DNA of 64,000 nt from Azospirillum sp. TSO35-2 (GCF_003116095.1 NZ_LGRA01000004.1:1-64000), one strand, 5' to 3'; positions 34,319 through 43,158 are shown, counted from the stretch's first letter. Numbers and translations: made by a program. Notes: generated by a model not told the origin, from the sequence alone.

Positions 34319-35509
34319 ATGGCCATCGACGGACGAGAGCACCGCGTGCTGTACCGCGACCCGCGCTTCTACGCCTCCTTCCCCTCGCTGACGGTGCCGG
34401 CGGCCGGAAGGGATGCGGACGGGGCGGCGGTGCTGGTCGCCTTCCGGCGGGCGCGCGACCATCGCTGGCTGCGCGGGGCGGCCTACCAGGAGAGCGCGGC
34501 CGGCTTCAACCATGTCGACCATCTCGATTCCCGCTCGCAGACCATGCTGCTGCGGCTCGGCCCCGACGCCGAGCCCCTGGGGGAGGTGCAGGGGGGGGGG
34601 CCGGGAGAGCCGGTGATGCTGCCGCCCGACCCCCAGGCGGCCGACCAGGACGCCAGCCTGCTGACCTTGCGCGACGGGCGCATCCTGCTGGCCGGCTTCC
34701 GCTGGTACCCGGTGCCGGCGGTCGAGGGCGAGGCGCTGCGCGCCCAGGGGATCGGGCTGACCGGCAGCCCGCTGAAGACCGGCGACCTCTACCTGTTCTG
34801 GGGCGGCTACAGCCGGCACAGCGACGACGGCGGCCGGAGCTGGACAGCGCACCGCGACCTGCCCGCCCTGCCCGGCCACCCCGACATCCTGCCCGGCCAG
34901 CGGCCCTTCCACGGCGGCGCCGTGCGCGGCCGCGCGGTGGAGACGCCGGACGGCACCATCCTGCAGACCGGCTACACCCACCACCCCACCACCGGCACCT
35001 ACGCCAGCCACCTGTTCGCCTCCGCCGACCGCGGGGAGAGCTGGGTCCACCGGGCGATCATCGCGCTGGATGCGGAGGCCAAGGCCGGCTTCTGCGAGAC
35101 GGCGCTGCATCTGGACGCCGACGGCGTGCTGCACGCCTTCCACCGCACCACCGGGCTGGGCGACCATCTGGCGACCTCGCGCTCGACCGACCTGGGCCAC
35201 AGCTGGGAGCCGTGGCGGCGCCACGCGGTGGTCGGCCATCCCTACGACGCCTGCCCGTTGCCCGACGGCCGGCTGCTGCTGGCCGGCGGCTACCGCCACG
35301 CCCCCTACGGCATCCGCGCCCGCGTCTACGACCCGCGCACCCAGGACCCCGGCGACGCGCCGGAGATCGTGCTGCGCGACGACGGCCCGGCGCCCGACCT
35401 GGGATACCCCTGGGCGGCGGTGCTGCCGGATGGGCGGGCGATGGTCGCCTACTACATCTGCGACCCGGCCGGCCGGCGCGGCATCGAGGCGACGCTGTTC
35501 CGGCCGTGA
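34319..35509 (+). CDS. BNR-repeat (sialidase-fold) protein with a G10 tract
   Basis: 396 residues from the ATG at 34319, with an AAGAGGGGG site upstream. Three Asp-box motifs of the S-x-D-x-G-x-x-W type are seen (SDDGGRSW, SADRGESW, STDLGHSW), each at the end of a propeller blade, so it has a six-bladed sialidase-like fold. The Arg triad of true sialidases was not identified, so it may be another glycan hydrolase or a binding protein. No signal peptide is seen. A run of ten Gs at 34591-34600 inside the gene (encoding Gly-Gly-Gly) could slip and switch the gene off. It is followed by a Rieske oxygenase gene. Confidence 0.8.
   Translation: MAIDGREHRVLYRDPRFYASFPSLTVPAAGRDADGAAVLVAFRRARDHRWLRGAAYQESAAGFNHVDHLDSRSQTMLLRLGPDAEPLGEVQGGGPGEPVMLPPDPQAADQDASLLTLRDGRILLAGFRWYPVPAVEGEALRAQGIGLTGSPLKTGDLYLFWGGYSRHSDDGGRSWTAHRDLPALPGHPDILPGQRPFHGGAVRGRAVETPDGTILQTGYTHHPTTGTYASHLFASADRGESWVHRAIIALDAEAKAGFCETALHLDADGVLHAFHRTTGLGDHLATSRSTDLGHSWEPWRRHAVVGHPYDACPLPDGRLLLAGGYRHAPYGIRARVYDPRTQDPGDAPEIVLRDDGPAPDLGYPWAAVLPDGRAMVAYYICDPAGRRGIEATLFRP
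34591..34600 (+). repeat. Poly-G tract (10 G) within the BNR gene
   Basis: Ten consecutive Gs between GTGCA and CC, in frame in this copy. Gain or loss of one base would frameshift the product at about residue 94. Confidence 0.85.
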
Positions 35510-35586
35510 CGGCGGGGTGATGCGGGGGCCCTGCGACCCGCTGTGCCCTGGACCGGCCGGCCGGGCGCGGGCTACCCTCTGCCACC

Positions 35587-36717
35587 ATGGAACAGCCCGT
35601 CTTCACGCCCGCCAAAGCCGTCCCCGGCATCCCCCCCGCCGCCTACCACGACCTGGAGATTTTCCGGGCGGAGGAGGAGCGGGTCTTCCGCCACGCCTGG
35701 GTCTTCGCCGGCTTCACCGACGACCTCGCCCGGCCCAACGACTATCTGACCCGGCGGATCGGCGGGCTGGACGTGCTGGTGCAGAATTTCGACGGCGAAC
35801 TGCGGGGCTTCCGCAACGTCTGCACCCACCGTTTCGCGATGATCCACCGGGCGCCGCGCGGCAACGGGCTGCTGCGCTGCGGCTATCACGGCTGGACCTT
35901 CGACCGCGACGGCGTGCCCTACGGCATCCCCGGCAACGAGGCGAATTTCGGGCTGGACGCCGCCGGCCGCTGCGGCCGCGGCCTGACTCCGGTGGCGGTC
36001 GGCGTCTGCGGCCGCTTCGTCTTCCTGCGCATCGCGGCGGAGGGGCCGGATCTCGACGCGTGGCTGGGCCCCTACGCCGACACCCTGCGCCATGCCTCGG
36101 CGATCTTCGTCCGCCCCTTTGACGAGCGGTCGATGGAGTGGGCGGCCAACTGGAAGATGGGGGTGGAGAGCGTGCTGGAGGTCTACCACGCCGACCTCAC
36201 CCACCCGACCACCTTTCGCAAGCTGGTGAAGGGCGACTGGCGCTGCGGCTATGGCGGCGCCCACTCCCACGGCGTCACCGGTGTCTCGGACAAGAGCGCG
36301 CGCTGGTGGGACGGCGTGTCGGAGCGGCTGGGCTTCCGCCCCAGCCCGACCTTGCGCGAGTACGACCACCTGCACCTCTTCCCCAACCTGGAGATCGGCT
36401 TCACCCGCGGCGCGGTGATGAGCGTCCAGACCTACGACCCGCTCGGCCCCGACCGCTGCGCGCTGACCCTGCGCCTGTTCCTGGCCGACCCTGATGGCGC
36501 CCCCGGCGGCGATGCCGGCAAGGGCGGCCCCGCCGCCCGCCGCCTGGTCGAGGATGGCGCCCGCGACCTCAACATCGCCCTGCTGCGCGAGGACCAGGAG
36601 GCGTCGGAACTGGCCTTCCGCGGCTGCCGCCAGACCGCCCGCCCCGCCCTGCTCGGCCTGAACGAGGAACGCATCCAGCAGTTCCACGCGGTGTGGCGCG
36701 GGATGATGGGCGGCTGA
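35587..36717 (+). CDS. Complete Rieske non-heme iron oxygenase, alpha subunit
   Basis: 376 residues. The [2Fe-2S] ligands are C79-T-H81 and C98-GY-H101 (C-x-H-x16-C-x2-H). The catalytic domain begins AANWKMGVESVLEVYHADLTH, giving mononuclear-iron ligands H201 and H206; the bridging position is Glu198 rather than the Asp common in ring dioxygenases, as in choline/carnitine-type monooxygenases. Size is close to that of small alpha-only enzymes. No reductase or ferredoxin gene is near. Substrate unknown. It is convergent with the GNAT/oxygenase operon at 36779-38331. Confidence 0.92.
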   Translation: MEQPVFTPAKAVPGIPPAAYHDLEIFRAEEERVFRHAWVFAGFTDDLARPNDYLTRRIGGLDVLVQNFDGELRGFRNVCTHRFAMIHRAPRGNGLLRCGYHGWTFDRDGVPYGIPGNEANFGLDAAGRCGRGLTPVAVGVCGRFVFLRIAAEGPDLDAWLGPYADTLRHASAIFVRPFDERSMEWAANWKMGVESVLEVYHADLTHPTTFRKLVKGDWRCGYGGAHSHGVTGVSDKSARWWDGVSERLGFRPSPTLREYDHLHLFPNLEIGFTRGAVMSVQTYDPLGPDRCALTLRLFLADPDGAPGGDAGKGGPAARRLVEDGARDLNIALLREDQEASELAFRGCRQTARPALLGLNEERIQQFHAVWRGMMGG

Positions 36718-36778
36718 AACGGGGCGGCGCGGCGGCACCGAACGCATCAGGTCCGAGAGCCGATCCCGTCCAGGACGA

Positions 36779-37345
36779 TCAACCGTGCCACTCCCGCCCG
36801 TCCATGTCCTGGTACACCCCGAAACGGCCGCGCACCGCCAGCCAGTCCTCGGCCAGCATCTCGAAGATGTGGAGGTCGATCTCCCGGCCGTCCTTCACCA
36901 CCTGGCGCGTCAGCACGCCGACCGGGCGGTAGCCGATCAGCGGCTGGCCTTTCAGCAGGCGGGGGCTGTTGGTGCCCAGGATGTGGTTCACCACCTTGCG
37001 CAGCCCCAGCGTGAAGAAGACGTGGTTCAGCATGTAGGCGAAGTTCAGCGGCGCCGCGCCGATGCGCCCCGCCCGTTCGCCCATCAGCACGCCGATGGTG
37101 GCGATCCTCCAGGCCGGCTCGGTGATGGTGATCGAGACGTGGCCGGCCGGCACCCCGTCGACGCACAGGATGCGGTGGACGTAGTCGTCGCGCTCTTTGC
37201 TGCGGCGCAGCCACGCCTTCTGCCGCTCCACGTCGTCGGGCACCCGGGTCAGCATCTGGTCGGCGATGTCGGGCCGGGTGCGCCAGTCGAGCAGCAGCCG
37301 GGCGTGCTCCTCCGTCGGCTCGATGAAGCTCAGGGCGCCGCTCAT
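36779..37345 (-). CDS. GNAT-family N-acetyltransferase
   Basis: 188 residues from the ATG at 37345, overlapping the stop of the Rieske-less oxygenase by four bases (ATGA). Features: FIEPTEEHARLLLDWRTRPDIADQML, GVPAGHVSITITEPAWRIATIGVLMGE (beta4 and the acetyl-CoA loop), and a helix ending FFTLGLRKVVNHILGTN. This form resembles acetyltransferases that modify amino sugars such as PseH in flagellar or LPS glycan pathways. Coupling to an oxygenase suggests oxidation and acetylation of the same sugar (inference). Confidence 0.82.
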   Translation of the reverse strand: MSGALSFIEPTEEHARLLLDWRTRPDIADQMLTRVPDDVERQKAWLRRSKERDDYVHRILCVDGVPAGHVSITITEPAWRIATIGVLMGERAGRIGAAPLNFAYMLNHVFFTLGLRKVVNHILGTNSPRLLKGQPLIGYRPVGVLTRQVVKDGREIDLHIFEMLAEDWLAVRGRFGVYQDMDGREWHG

Positions 37346-38331
37346 GCCGGTTCTCCCAACTGGCGCAGCATCGCCTGGTGGAAGTCGAGGATGCGCTGTT
37401 CGCGCCGGCCGTAGACGCCGTTCACCCCCGGAACGTCGGCGATGCCGGGACGGCCCTGCTGCACCGCCTCGCAGACCGGGCGGTCCTCGTCGATCACCGT
37501 GCCGGCCGAGGCGATCAGGTAGGCGGCGGTGGAGCGGTGGAAGGCCCGCTCGCGCGGTGTCTCCAGCCGGGTGGTCGGCAGGAACAGCTGCCACCGCAGC
37601 ACCGCGGCGTCCGGCGCCACCGGGTCGACCCGGTGCGGGATCACCGTCGCCCCGTAGAAGGTCGCCAGATAGAAATTCGGGAAGATGAAGGTGTGGCGGT
37701 AGAACGGCTCTTCGGCGAAGCGGCGCATGCGCAGCTTGGCGTCGAGCTTCGCCCACCAGCCGGCGGTGCCGTCGGCGAGCCGCCAGCGGGAATCGCTGTT
37801 GGCGCCGTGGCGCTCGGTCACCAGATGGCTCCGCCAGTCGGGGTGGACCGCCGGGTGGATGGTGTCGGGATGGACGGTGGAGCCGTGGAAATCGTCCATC
37901 GTGTTCTCGACCAGTGCCTTCCAGTTGGCCTGGAACGCGATGCCGACCGGCGGCTCCGGGTTGATGCCGTTGGCCGACATGACGGCCAGCCGCTCGGCGT
38001 AGGGCGCCAGATGCTCGGCCAGCGTTGGGCCATTGTCTTGAGCCACGCGGGCGAAGACCAGCGCGCCGCAGCGGTCGACCTGCAGGGGGCGCACCCGGTC
38101 GCCGTCGCGGCACACCCCCTCCATCACGGTGCCGCTGCGCCGGACCTCGAAACGCAGCCCGGCCATCTCGGCCGACAGCGCGTCGCCGGCGTCGAACACC
38201 CCGATGTAGAGCCAGCAGCGGCCGAAGACCCGCTCGCGCTCCTGCACGAACGCCGCGTCGCTCCAGAAATGCTCGTGCGGCAGGACGGCGCCGGTGTCGG
38301 GGAAGACGGCGTGGGCTTGGGGGGCGGTCAT
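37342..38331 (-). CDS. Rieske-type oxygenase lacking the Rieske cluster ligands
   Basis: 329 residues. The N-terminal portion aligns with the complete enzyme at 35587 (HFWSDAAFVQERERVFGRCWLYIGVF; LVFARVA), but the two ligand loops are missing: only EGVCRDGDRVRPLQVDRCGALVF remains, with no C-x-H or C-x2-H. The catalytic half is intact: QANWKALVENTMDDFHGSTVH supplies bridging Asp146, His149 and His154. Such a protein needs electrons from another Rieske protein, as NdmC does from the extra Rieske domain of NdmD in methylxanthine degradation. The Rieske-only gene upstream on the same strand is the obvious candidate. An intact tnpB now separates them. Confidence 0.88.
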   Translation of the reverse strand: MTAPQAHAVFPDTGAVLPHEHFWSDAAFVQERERVFGRCWLYIGVFDAGDALSAEMAGLRFEVRRSGTVMEGVCRDGDRVRPLQVDRCGALVFARVAQDNGPTLAEHLAPYAERLAVMSANGINPEPPVGIAFQANWKALVENTMDDFHGSTVHPDTIHPAVHPDWRSHLVTERHGANSDSRWRLADGTAGWWAKLDAKLRMRRFAEEPFYRHTFIFPNFYLATFYGATVIPHRVDPVAPDAAVLRWQLFLPTTRLETPRERAFHRSTAAYLIASAGTVIDEDRPVCEAVQQGRPGIADVPGVNGVYGRREQRILDFHQAMLRQLGEPA

Positions 38332-38429
38332 CCAAATCTCCGCGAGAAAGCCCTGCCTTTGGATATAGGGCGGGAGAGCGGTTCCACGCCAGCAGAACGA
38401 AAATTGAACATTGCCACAAGTCCCTCTAC

Positions 38430-39635
38430 ATGAAAGGAATGTTGAAACCCGTCGAGGCCGCCTATCGGTTCCGTATCTACCCGACGCCGGAGCAGGAAAA
38501 CCTGCTGAACCGAACGTTCGGATGCGTGCGCGTGGTCTACAACCGTGCCCGTGCTCTGCGGGAGGCGGCGTGGACGGAGCGCAAGGAGCGGTGCGGCTTC
38601 ACCCAGACGAACGCCATGTTGACGGCGTTGAAGAAGCAACCCGAGTTCGTGTGGCTGAACGACGTGTCGAGCGTTCCGCTTCAGCAGGCGCTTCGCCACC
38701 TTGACGTGGCCTATCGCAACTTCTTCCAGCGGCGGGCGCGCTATCCGAAATTCCGTCGCAAGGACGGGCCGCAGTCGGCGGAGTTCACCAAATCCGGCTT
38801 CAACCACCGAGATGGCCGGTTGACGCTGGCTAAAATGGCCGAGCCGCTGGACGTGGTGTGGTCGCGTGATCTCCCCAGCGAGCCGACCACGGTGACGGTG
38901 ACGCGCGAGGCGGATGGGCGCTGGTACGTCTCCTGCCGCGTCATCGCCACTGTCGAGACGCTGTCCGGCGGCGACGTCGTCGGCATCGACCTCGGGCTGA
39001 AGGACTTCGCCGTTCTCAGCACGGGCGAGACGATCGCCAACCCGCGCCACCTCGCCAAGCGCCAGAAACGGCTTGCCCGGCTTCAACGCCGGCTGGCGAA
39101 GAAGGTGAAGGGGTCGAAGAACCGGGAAAAGGCTAAGCTGAAGGCAGCCCGCGCCCATGCCTCCGTGCGTCATGCGCGGAACGACTTCCTGCATCAACTC
39201 AGCACTCGACTGATCCGTGAAAACCAAACGATCTGCGTCGAGACCCTGTCGGTGACAGGCATGCTGCGGGCAAAGCTCCACAGCCGGTCCATTGCCGATG
39301 CAGGCTGGAGTGAGTTCGGCTGCATGCTCGCCTGCAAGGCGGCGTGGTACGGGCGGAAGCTGGTCAAGATCGATCGCTTTTACCCTTCCACCAAAACTTG
39401 CAGCGAGTGCGGTGCCACAGGGCATGCGTTGACGCTGGCGGATCGTGAATGGACGTGTCCAAATTGCGGGGCCTTCCATGATCGTGACATCAACGCAGCG
39501 CGCAACATACTGGCCGCCGGACTGGCGGTGTCTGCCTGCGGAGCGGGTGTCAGTCTTGGGGTGCCTCGGCATTCTGAGCCGTCCGCTGTGAAACAGGAAC
39601 CTGTACTGCGAAGTTCAGGAATCCCCCGGCTTTAG
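38430..39635 (+). CDS. tnpB: Intact TnpB, RNA-guided endonuclease of IS200/IS605 type
   Basis: 401 residues, normal for TnpB; the ATG at 38439 is an alternative start. The N-terminal YRFRIYPTPEQENLLNRTFG is typical. RuvC residues: Asp in VGIDLGLKDFAVL, Glu in ICVETLSVTGM and Asp in HDRDINAARNI, with a CSECG...CPNCG zinc finger. TnpB is guided by a right-end-derived RNA to cut DNA and promote element retention. No tnpA is near, so this is an IS1341-like TnpB-only element. The stop codon lies inside the right-end hairpin. Its terminus abuts the Rieske-only gene. Confidence 0.95.
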   Translation: MKGMLKPVEAAYRFRIYPTPEQENLLNRTFGCVRVVYNRARALREAAWTERKERCGFTQTNAMLTALKKQPEFVWLNDVSSVPLQQALRHLDVAYRNFFQRRARYPKFRRKDGPQSAEFTKSGFNHRDGRLTLAKMAEPLDVVWSRDLPSEPTTVTVTREADGRWYVSCRVIATVETLSGGDVVGIDLGLKDFAVLSTGETIANPRHLAKRQKRLARLQRRLAKKVKGSKNREKAKLKAARAHASVRHARNDFLHQLSTRLIRENQTICVETLSVTGMLRAKLHSRSIADAGWSEFGCMLACKAAWYGRKLVKIDRFYPSTKTCSECGATGHALTLADREWTCPNCGAFHDRDINAARNILAAGLAVSACGAGVSLGVPRHSEPSAVKQEPVLRSSGIPRL

Positions 39636-39648
39636 CCGTGGGGAGGAG
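39500..39648 (+). ncRNA. Candidate omega/reRNA overlapping the tnpB 3' end
   Basis: By analogy with studied TnpB systems the guide scaffold is transcribed from the end of tnpB through the right end. The hairpin CCCCCGGC-TTTA-GCCGTGGGG at 39623-39644 followed by GAGGAGGTCA fits the right-end structure. The 5' limit given is approximate. Confidence 0.4.
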
Positions 39649-39649
39649 G

Positions 39650-40288
39650 TCAAGCCGGCAGCTCCGCGTCGGCCGTGGCGGGCAGGAAGATGGCGGTGCG
39701 GGTGAAGCGCTCCCCCGCGCCGGGCGGCGCCGCGCTGTGCAGCCGCAGGGCGTGCCCCGGGCGCCAGGCGACGTCCAGGTTGGCGACGGTGAGGCGCTCC
39801 CACCCTTCCGTGTCTGGATCGGCCTCCACCGCCCCGCCCCGCCGCGGGAAGGCGGCCGACAGGGCGGCCAGCCGGGCGAAGGCGTCCGACCCCAGTTCCT
39901 CCTCCAGCGACGGCCCGTCGGCCGCTACCCGGACGAAGACCAGCCGACCGCAGCGCGCCAGCGAGGCCGGGTGCAGCGCCAGCCGCTTCCGCCCCTCGGC
40001 GTCGAGCTGGAAGTCGGTCGGGTTGAAGGGCAGCCCGACCGGCACGCCGTCGGCGTCGAAGCTCCAGCCATGGTAGGGGCAGCGCAACGGGCCGCAGCCC
40101 GACGCCTCGCCATGGATGACGGCGAAGCGGTGGGTGCAGACGTTGCGGAAGGCGACCACCCGCCCCTTGAGGTTCTGCGCCACCAGCGGCACCGCCCCCA
40201 CCCGCGTGGTGACGAAGGCGTTGGCGGTGGCGAGCTCGTCCTCGGCGCAGAGGTGGAACCAGCGGTGTTCGGGGCTGTCGGCGGGCAT
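39650..40288 (-). CDS. Rieske-only protein (no mononuclear iron site)
   Basis: 212 residues from the ATG at 40288. Rieske ligands C51-T-H53 and C70-PY-H73 are present within NVCTHRF...LRCPYHGWSFDADGVP, closely similar to the complete enzyme at 35587. The part that should hold the D-x2-H-x4-H iron motif is replaced by a short GWERLTVANLDVAWRPGHALRL...FTRTAIFLP tail. The TGA stop is the reverse complement of the last TCA of the tnpB element's right end, so the C-terminus may have been cut or set by the insertion. It may form the electron-carrying half of a split oxygenase with the product of 37342-38331 (inference). Confidence 0.85.
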   Translation of the reverse strand: MPADSPEHRWFHLCAEDELATANAFVTTRVGAVPLVAQNLKGRVVAFRNVCTHRFAVIHGEASGCGPLRCPYHGWSFDADGVPVGLPFNPTDFQLDAEGRKRLALHPASLARCGRLVFVRVAADGPSLEEELGSDAFARLAALSAAFPRRGGAVEADPDTEGWERLTVANLDVAWRPGHALRLHSAAPPGAGERFTRTAIFLPATADAELPA

Positions 40289-40326
40289 CGGGGCTCTCAG
40301 GGGGGCTCTTCTCAAGAGGGCGGCTC

Positions 40327-41091
40327 TCAGGCGGTGCGGCCGCCGTCCACGGTGACGATCGACCCGGTCATCCAGCGGCTGGTGTCGGCGAGCAGGTAGG
40401 CGATCATGTGGGCGATGTCGTCGGGATGGCCGAAGCCCAGCGGCTGCAGCGTGCGCAGATGCTCGTACTGCTCGGCGGTCAGCTTCTGCTTGCCGCGCTC
40501 GATCAGCTCGGTCTCGACGATGGAGGGGACGACGCAGTTGACGCGGATGCCGTCGCTCAGCAGCTCCACCGCCAGCCCCTTGGTGGCGGCGATGATGCCG
40601 CCCTTGCTGGCGGCGTAGACGACGTTGCCGGGCGAGGCCGCGGTGGCGGCGGTGGAGGAGATCAGCGCCATCGCCGCCCGCTCGGCGTGGCAGCCCTTCT
40701 GCCGCAGCCCGCGGGCGAGCGCGAGCGCGCTGCCCAGGTTGGCCCGCATCACGTCGTCGAAGAAGCCGGAGGAGAAGATGCGGATCGGCCGCAGCGTCTG
40801 GATGCCGGCGCAATGGGCGACGCCGTCCAGCGGCCCGGCGTCGGCGCACAGCCCCTTCATCCAGCCCGGCACCATCTCCAGGTCCGACAGGTCGAAGGGG
40901 GCGACCGCGTGCCCGTCGCCCGCCAGCCGCTCGGCGGTCTCGGCCAGCCGTCCGGTGTCGCGGCCGTTCAGGATCACCCGCGCGCCCAGCCGCGACAGCA
41001 TCACCGCCGTCGCCCGGCCGATCCCGGCCGACGCACCGGTCACCAGCATCAGGCGGCCGGACAGATCCATGGGGTTGTAGACGGCGGTCAT
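40327..41091 (-). CDS. Short-chain dehydrogenase/reductase
   Basis: 254 residues, classical SDR. Cofactor motif MLVTGASAGIGRATAV, HCAGIQ as the NNAG equivalent, catalytic SST and YAASKGGIIAATKGLA (Tyr-x3-Lys), then PSIVETELIERG and a GSIVTVDGG C-terminus. It probably oxidises or reduces a sugar or acyl hydroxyl using NAD(P). Located 38 bases upstream of the Rieske-only gene on the same strand, so it belongs to the oxygenase operon. Confidence 0.93.
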   Translation of the reverse strand: MTAVYNPMDLSGRLMLVTGASAGIGRATAVMLSRLGARVILNGRDTGRLAETAERLAGDGHAVAPFDLSDLEMVPGWMKGLCADAGPLDGVAHCAGIQTLRPIRIFSSGFFDDVMRANLGSALALARGLRQKGCHAERAAMALISSTAATAASPGNVVYAASKGGIIAATKGLAVELLSDGIRVNCVVPSIVETELIERGKQKLTAEQYEHLRTLQPLGFGHPDDIAHMIAYLLADTSRWMTGSIVTVDGGRTA

Positions 41092-41280
41092 GGCGAGGCG
41101 GAACCCGGTGTCGTGGCGTGATGCCCGACCATAGCACAGTCCGCCGCGGCGCCAGCGGGCCGGCGCTGCGGCGTTTTCGATCGGAGGCCGTCCCGTCCCC
41201 GGCTGGCGGCCTTCCGGCCGATGCCCTATGGTGGCGCCGCTGTCTTTTTCCCCTCCTCAACGACCCGCGAACGCCTGGCC

Positions 41281-41859
41281 ATGCCCTCCCCCGCTCCCGC
41301 CGCCCCGGCCGCCATCAAGAGCCGTCGCCCGGCCGCCTTTCTCGACCGCGACGGGGTGCTGAACATCGACCGTGGCTATGTCGGACGGCCGGCCGATTTC
41401 GTCTGGGTGGAGGGGGCGATCGACGCTGTCCGGCTGCTGAACGACCGCGGCTACCACGTCTTCCTCATCACCAACCAGTCGGGCGTCGCCCGCGGCTATT
41501 ACGGCGAGGAGGAGGTGCGGGCGCTGCACCGCTGGATGGCGGAGGAACTGGCCCGTCACGGCGCCCGGCTCGACGACATCCGCTACTGCCCCTTCCACCC
41601 CGATGGCACGGTCGCCGCCTACCGCCGGCTGTCGGACTGGCGCAAGCCGGCGCCGGGCATGCTGCTGGACCTGATGGCGCACTGGCCGGTCGAGCCGGCC
41701 GGCAGCTTCGTCATCGGCGACAACCCGACCGACCTGGAGGCCGCCGCCGCCGCCGGGCTGCCCGGCCACCTCTTCGAAGGCGGCAACCTGCTGGAGCGGG
41801 TCCGCGGCATCCTGGCCGCGGCGGACGGGAATGGCGCAAGCCCCCCGCCCCTGTCATGA
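41281..41859 (+). CDS. HAD-family phosphatase, GmhB/HisB-N-like
   Basis: 192 residues from the ATG at 41281. Motif I is [18 protein letters not shown] (nucleophile and acid Asp), motif [17 protein letters not shown], then CPFHPDGTV, motif [13 protein letters not shown] and motif [19 protein letters not shown]. It matches D-glycero-D-manno-heptose bisphosphate phosphatase and relatives, but the second Cys pair of the zinc loop (CxC) is absent. The likely role is dephosphorylating a sugar bisphosphate for LPS or surface glycan. It is divergent from the SDR. Confidence 0.88.
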   Translation: MPSPAPAAPAAIKSRRPAAFLDRDGVLNIDRGYVGRPADFVWVEGAIDAVRLLNDRGYHVFLITNQSGVARGYYGEEEVRALHRWMAEELARHGARLDDIRYCPFHPDGTVAAYRRLSDWRKPAPGMLLDLMAHWPVEPAGSFVIGDNPTDLEAAAAAGLPGHLFEGGNLLERVRGILAAADGNGASPPPLS

Positions 41860-41953
41860 CCGCCGGCGGCTGAGCGGGTCCGTTCCCATCCCCGCCGTCA
41901 ACCCTGGCCCTGGCGAGCCACCGCCGGACGGCGCGATGTCCGATGGGGCGACG

Positions 41954-43045
41954 TCACGTTTCGAACGGACCGAGCATCTGGTGGATGAAGACTGTTTCCC
42001 CCAACCGGTATCCATGATCCATCAGCACCGACACCGCGTCGATGTAGGAGGGGCCGCGGGTGTAGTCGTAGGCGATGACGACCTGATCGTGGCCGACGGC
42101 CTCCTCCGGCGTTGCCTTTAGGGAAGCTTTCCCCAATCCGAGCCGCCGTGCCATCGTCCGCCCGCGCCAATCGCGGCCGACCACCGCGACCGTCGCGCCG
42201 GGCCGGATACCGCCCAGTCGACAGGTCGCGGCCCCTTTGACCGCCTTCAGGGACAACGACGTCGGGTAGAGTTCAGCCAGCCCCAAACCGGCGGACGCCA
42301 TCGCTTCGATGTAGTCCCCATAGGATCGGGAGATGTCGTAATTGGGAACGCTGAAATATTCGCGGCACTGATCGAAAACTCCGCGGAACGATTTCTGGAA
42401 ACTGAATGGGAAATGCCGATGATACCAGTGTCGCGGCGCTCCGAAAGGCAGACCGTAGGCGGCCTTCTGCAACAGGGTCTGGCCCAGTGCGGCCGCCGAT
42501 GTCAGGGCCGGACGTCCCACGGTGTGACGACGCAGATCCTGCGATAGCCGCAGGCGGTCGCCGTTGAAGAAGGCGTTGATCATCACCACCCCTTCGGGGC
42601 GAAGGAAATGGGCGATGGCCTCGAAGGATCGCCGCAACGATTCATCCAGATGGGGCATGACGCCCAAGCAGAGGATGGTGTCGAACGACTCCGCCTGGAG
42701 CCTTTCCCGCAGACCTTCGAGCGGACTCCGCACCAATGTCGCGCGCCCCGGCGGCAAGGCTTCGGCGATGCGGTCAATCGCCGATGTCGGCTCGACGACG
42801 ACGTATTCCGTCGCGCGTGCCAACATGCCGTGCTCCTCGAGCAGGAGCGTCACCCGCCCCCGCCCGGCCCCGATTTCGAGAACCTTGCGTCCGGTGAAAA
42901 GGGTGGGATCATCGAGGCCCAGCCCGCGAAGATAGGCGTGTCCGGAATATACGGAGGTCCGCCCTGGGGACAGGAAGGTTTCGCTCTTGAAGAAGCGCTC
43001 GTAAAAGCCGACGCCATCCGCCGCGCGAGACATCATCGCTCCCAT
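41954..43045 (-). CDS. Class I SAM methyltransferase
   Basis: 363 residues from the ATG at 43045; a longer frame begins only with TTG at 43132. SAM-binding motif VLEIGAGRGRVTLLLEE, then EYVVVEPTSAIDRIA, FDTILCLGVMPHLDESLRRSF and HFLRPEGVVMINAFF. A C-terminal extension from about residue 250 (IRPGATVAVVGRDWRGRTMA...VVIAYDYTRGPSYIDAVSVL) looks like a separate small Rossmann-like region. The substrate may be a sugar in the cluster. The promoter lies next to degenerate IS DNA. Confidence 0.82.
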   Translation of the reverse strand: MGAMMSRAADGVGFYERFFKSETFLSPGRTSVYSGHAYLRGLGLDDPTLFTGRKVLEIGAGRGRVTLLLEEHGMLARATEYVVVEPTSAIDRIAEALPPGRATLVRSPLEGLRERLQAESFDTILCLGVMPHLDESLRRSFEAIAHFLRPEGVVMINAFFNGDRLRLSQDLRRHTVGRPALTSAAALGQTLLQKAAYGLPFGAPRHWYHRHFPFSFQKSFRGVFDQCREYFSVPNYDISRSYGDYIEAMASAGLGLAELYPTSLSLKAVKGAATCRLGGIRPGATVAVVGRDWRGRTMARRLGLGKASLKATPEEAVGHDQVVIAYDYTRGPSYIDAVSVLMDHGYRLGETVFIHQMLGPFET

Positions 43046-43158
43046 ATGCTGGAGATCGGAGAATCGGGCGCGCCGCCTTTGAATGGAGCCGGTCGGCGAA
43101 GCCCTTGCGGGCGCCCGTGCCGTCCCCGTCAATCGGGTCCGGTGTCATAGGTCATATA

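Noticed and set aside
36779-38419. Single long minus-strand protein joining the GNAT and a preceding region
   Set aside because: Upstream of the ATG at 37345 this frame is a shadow of the Rieske-less oxygenase gene; the GNAT domain starts at 37345.
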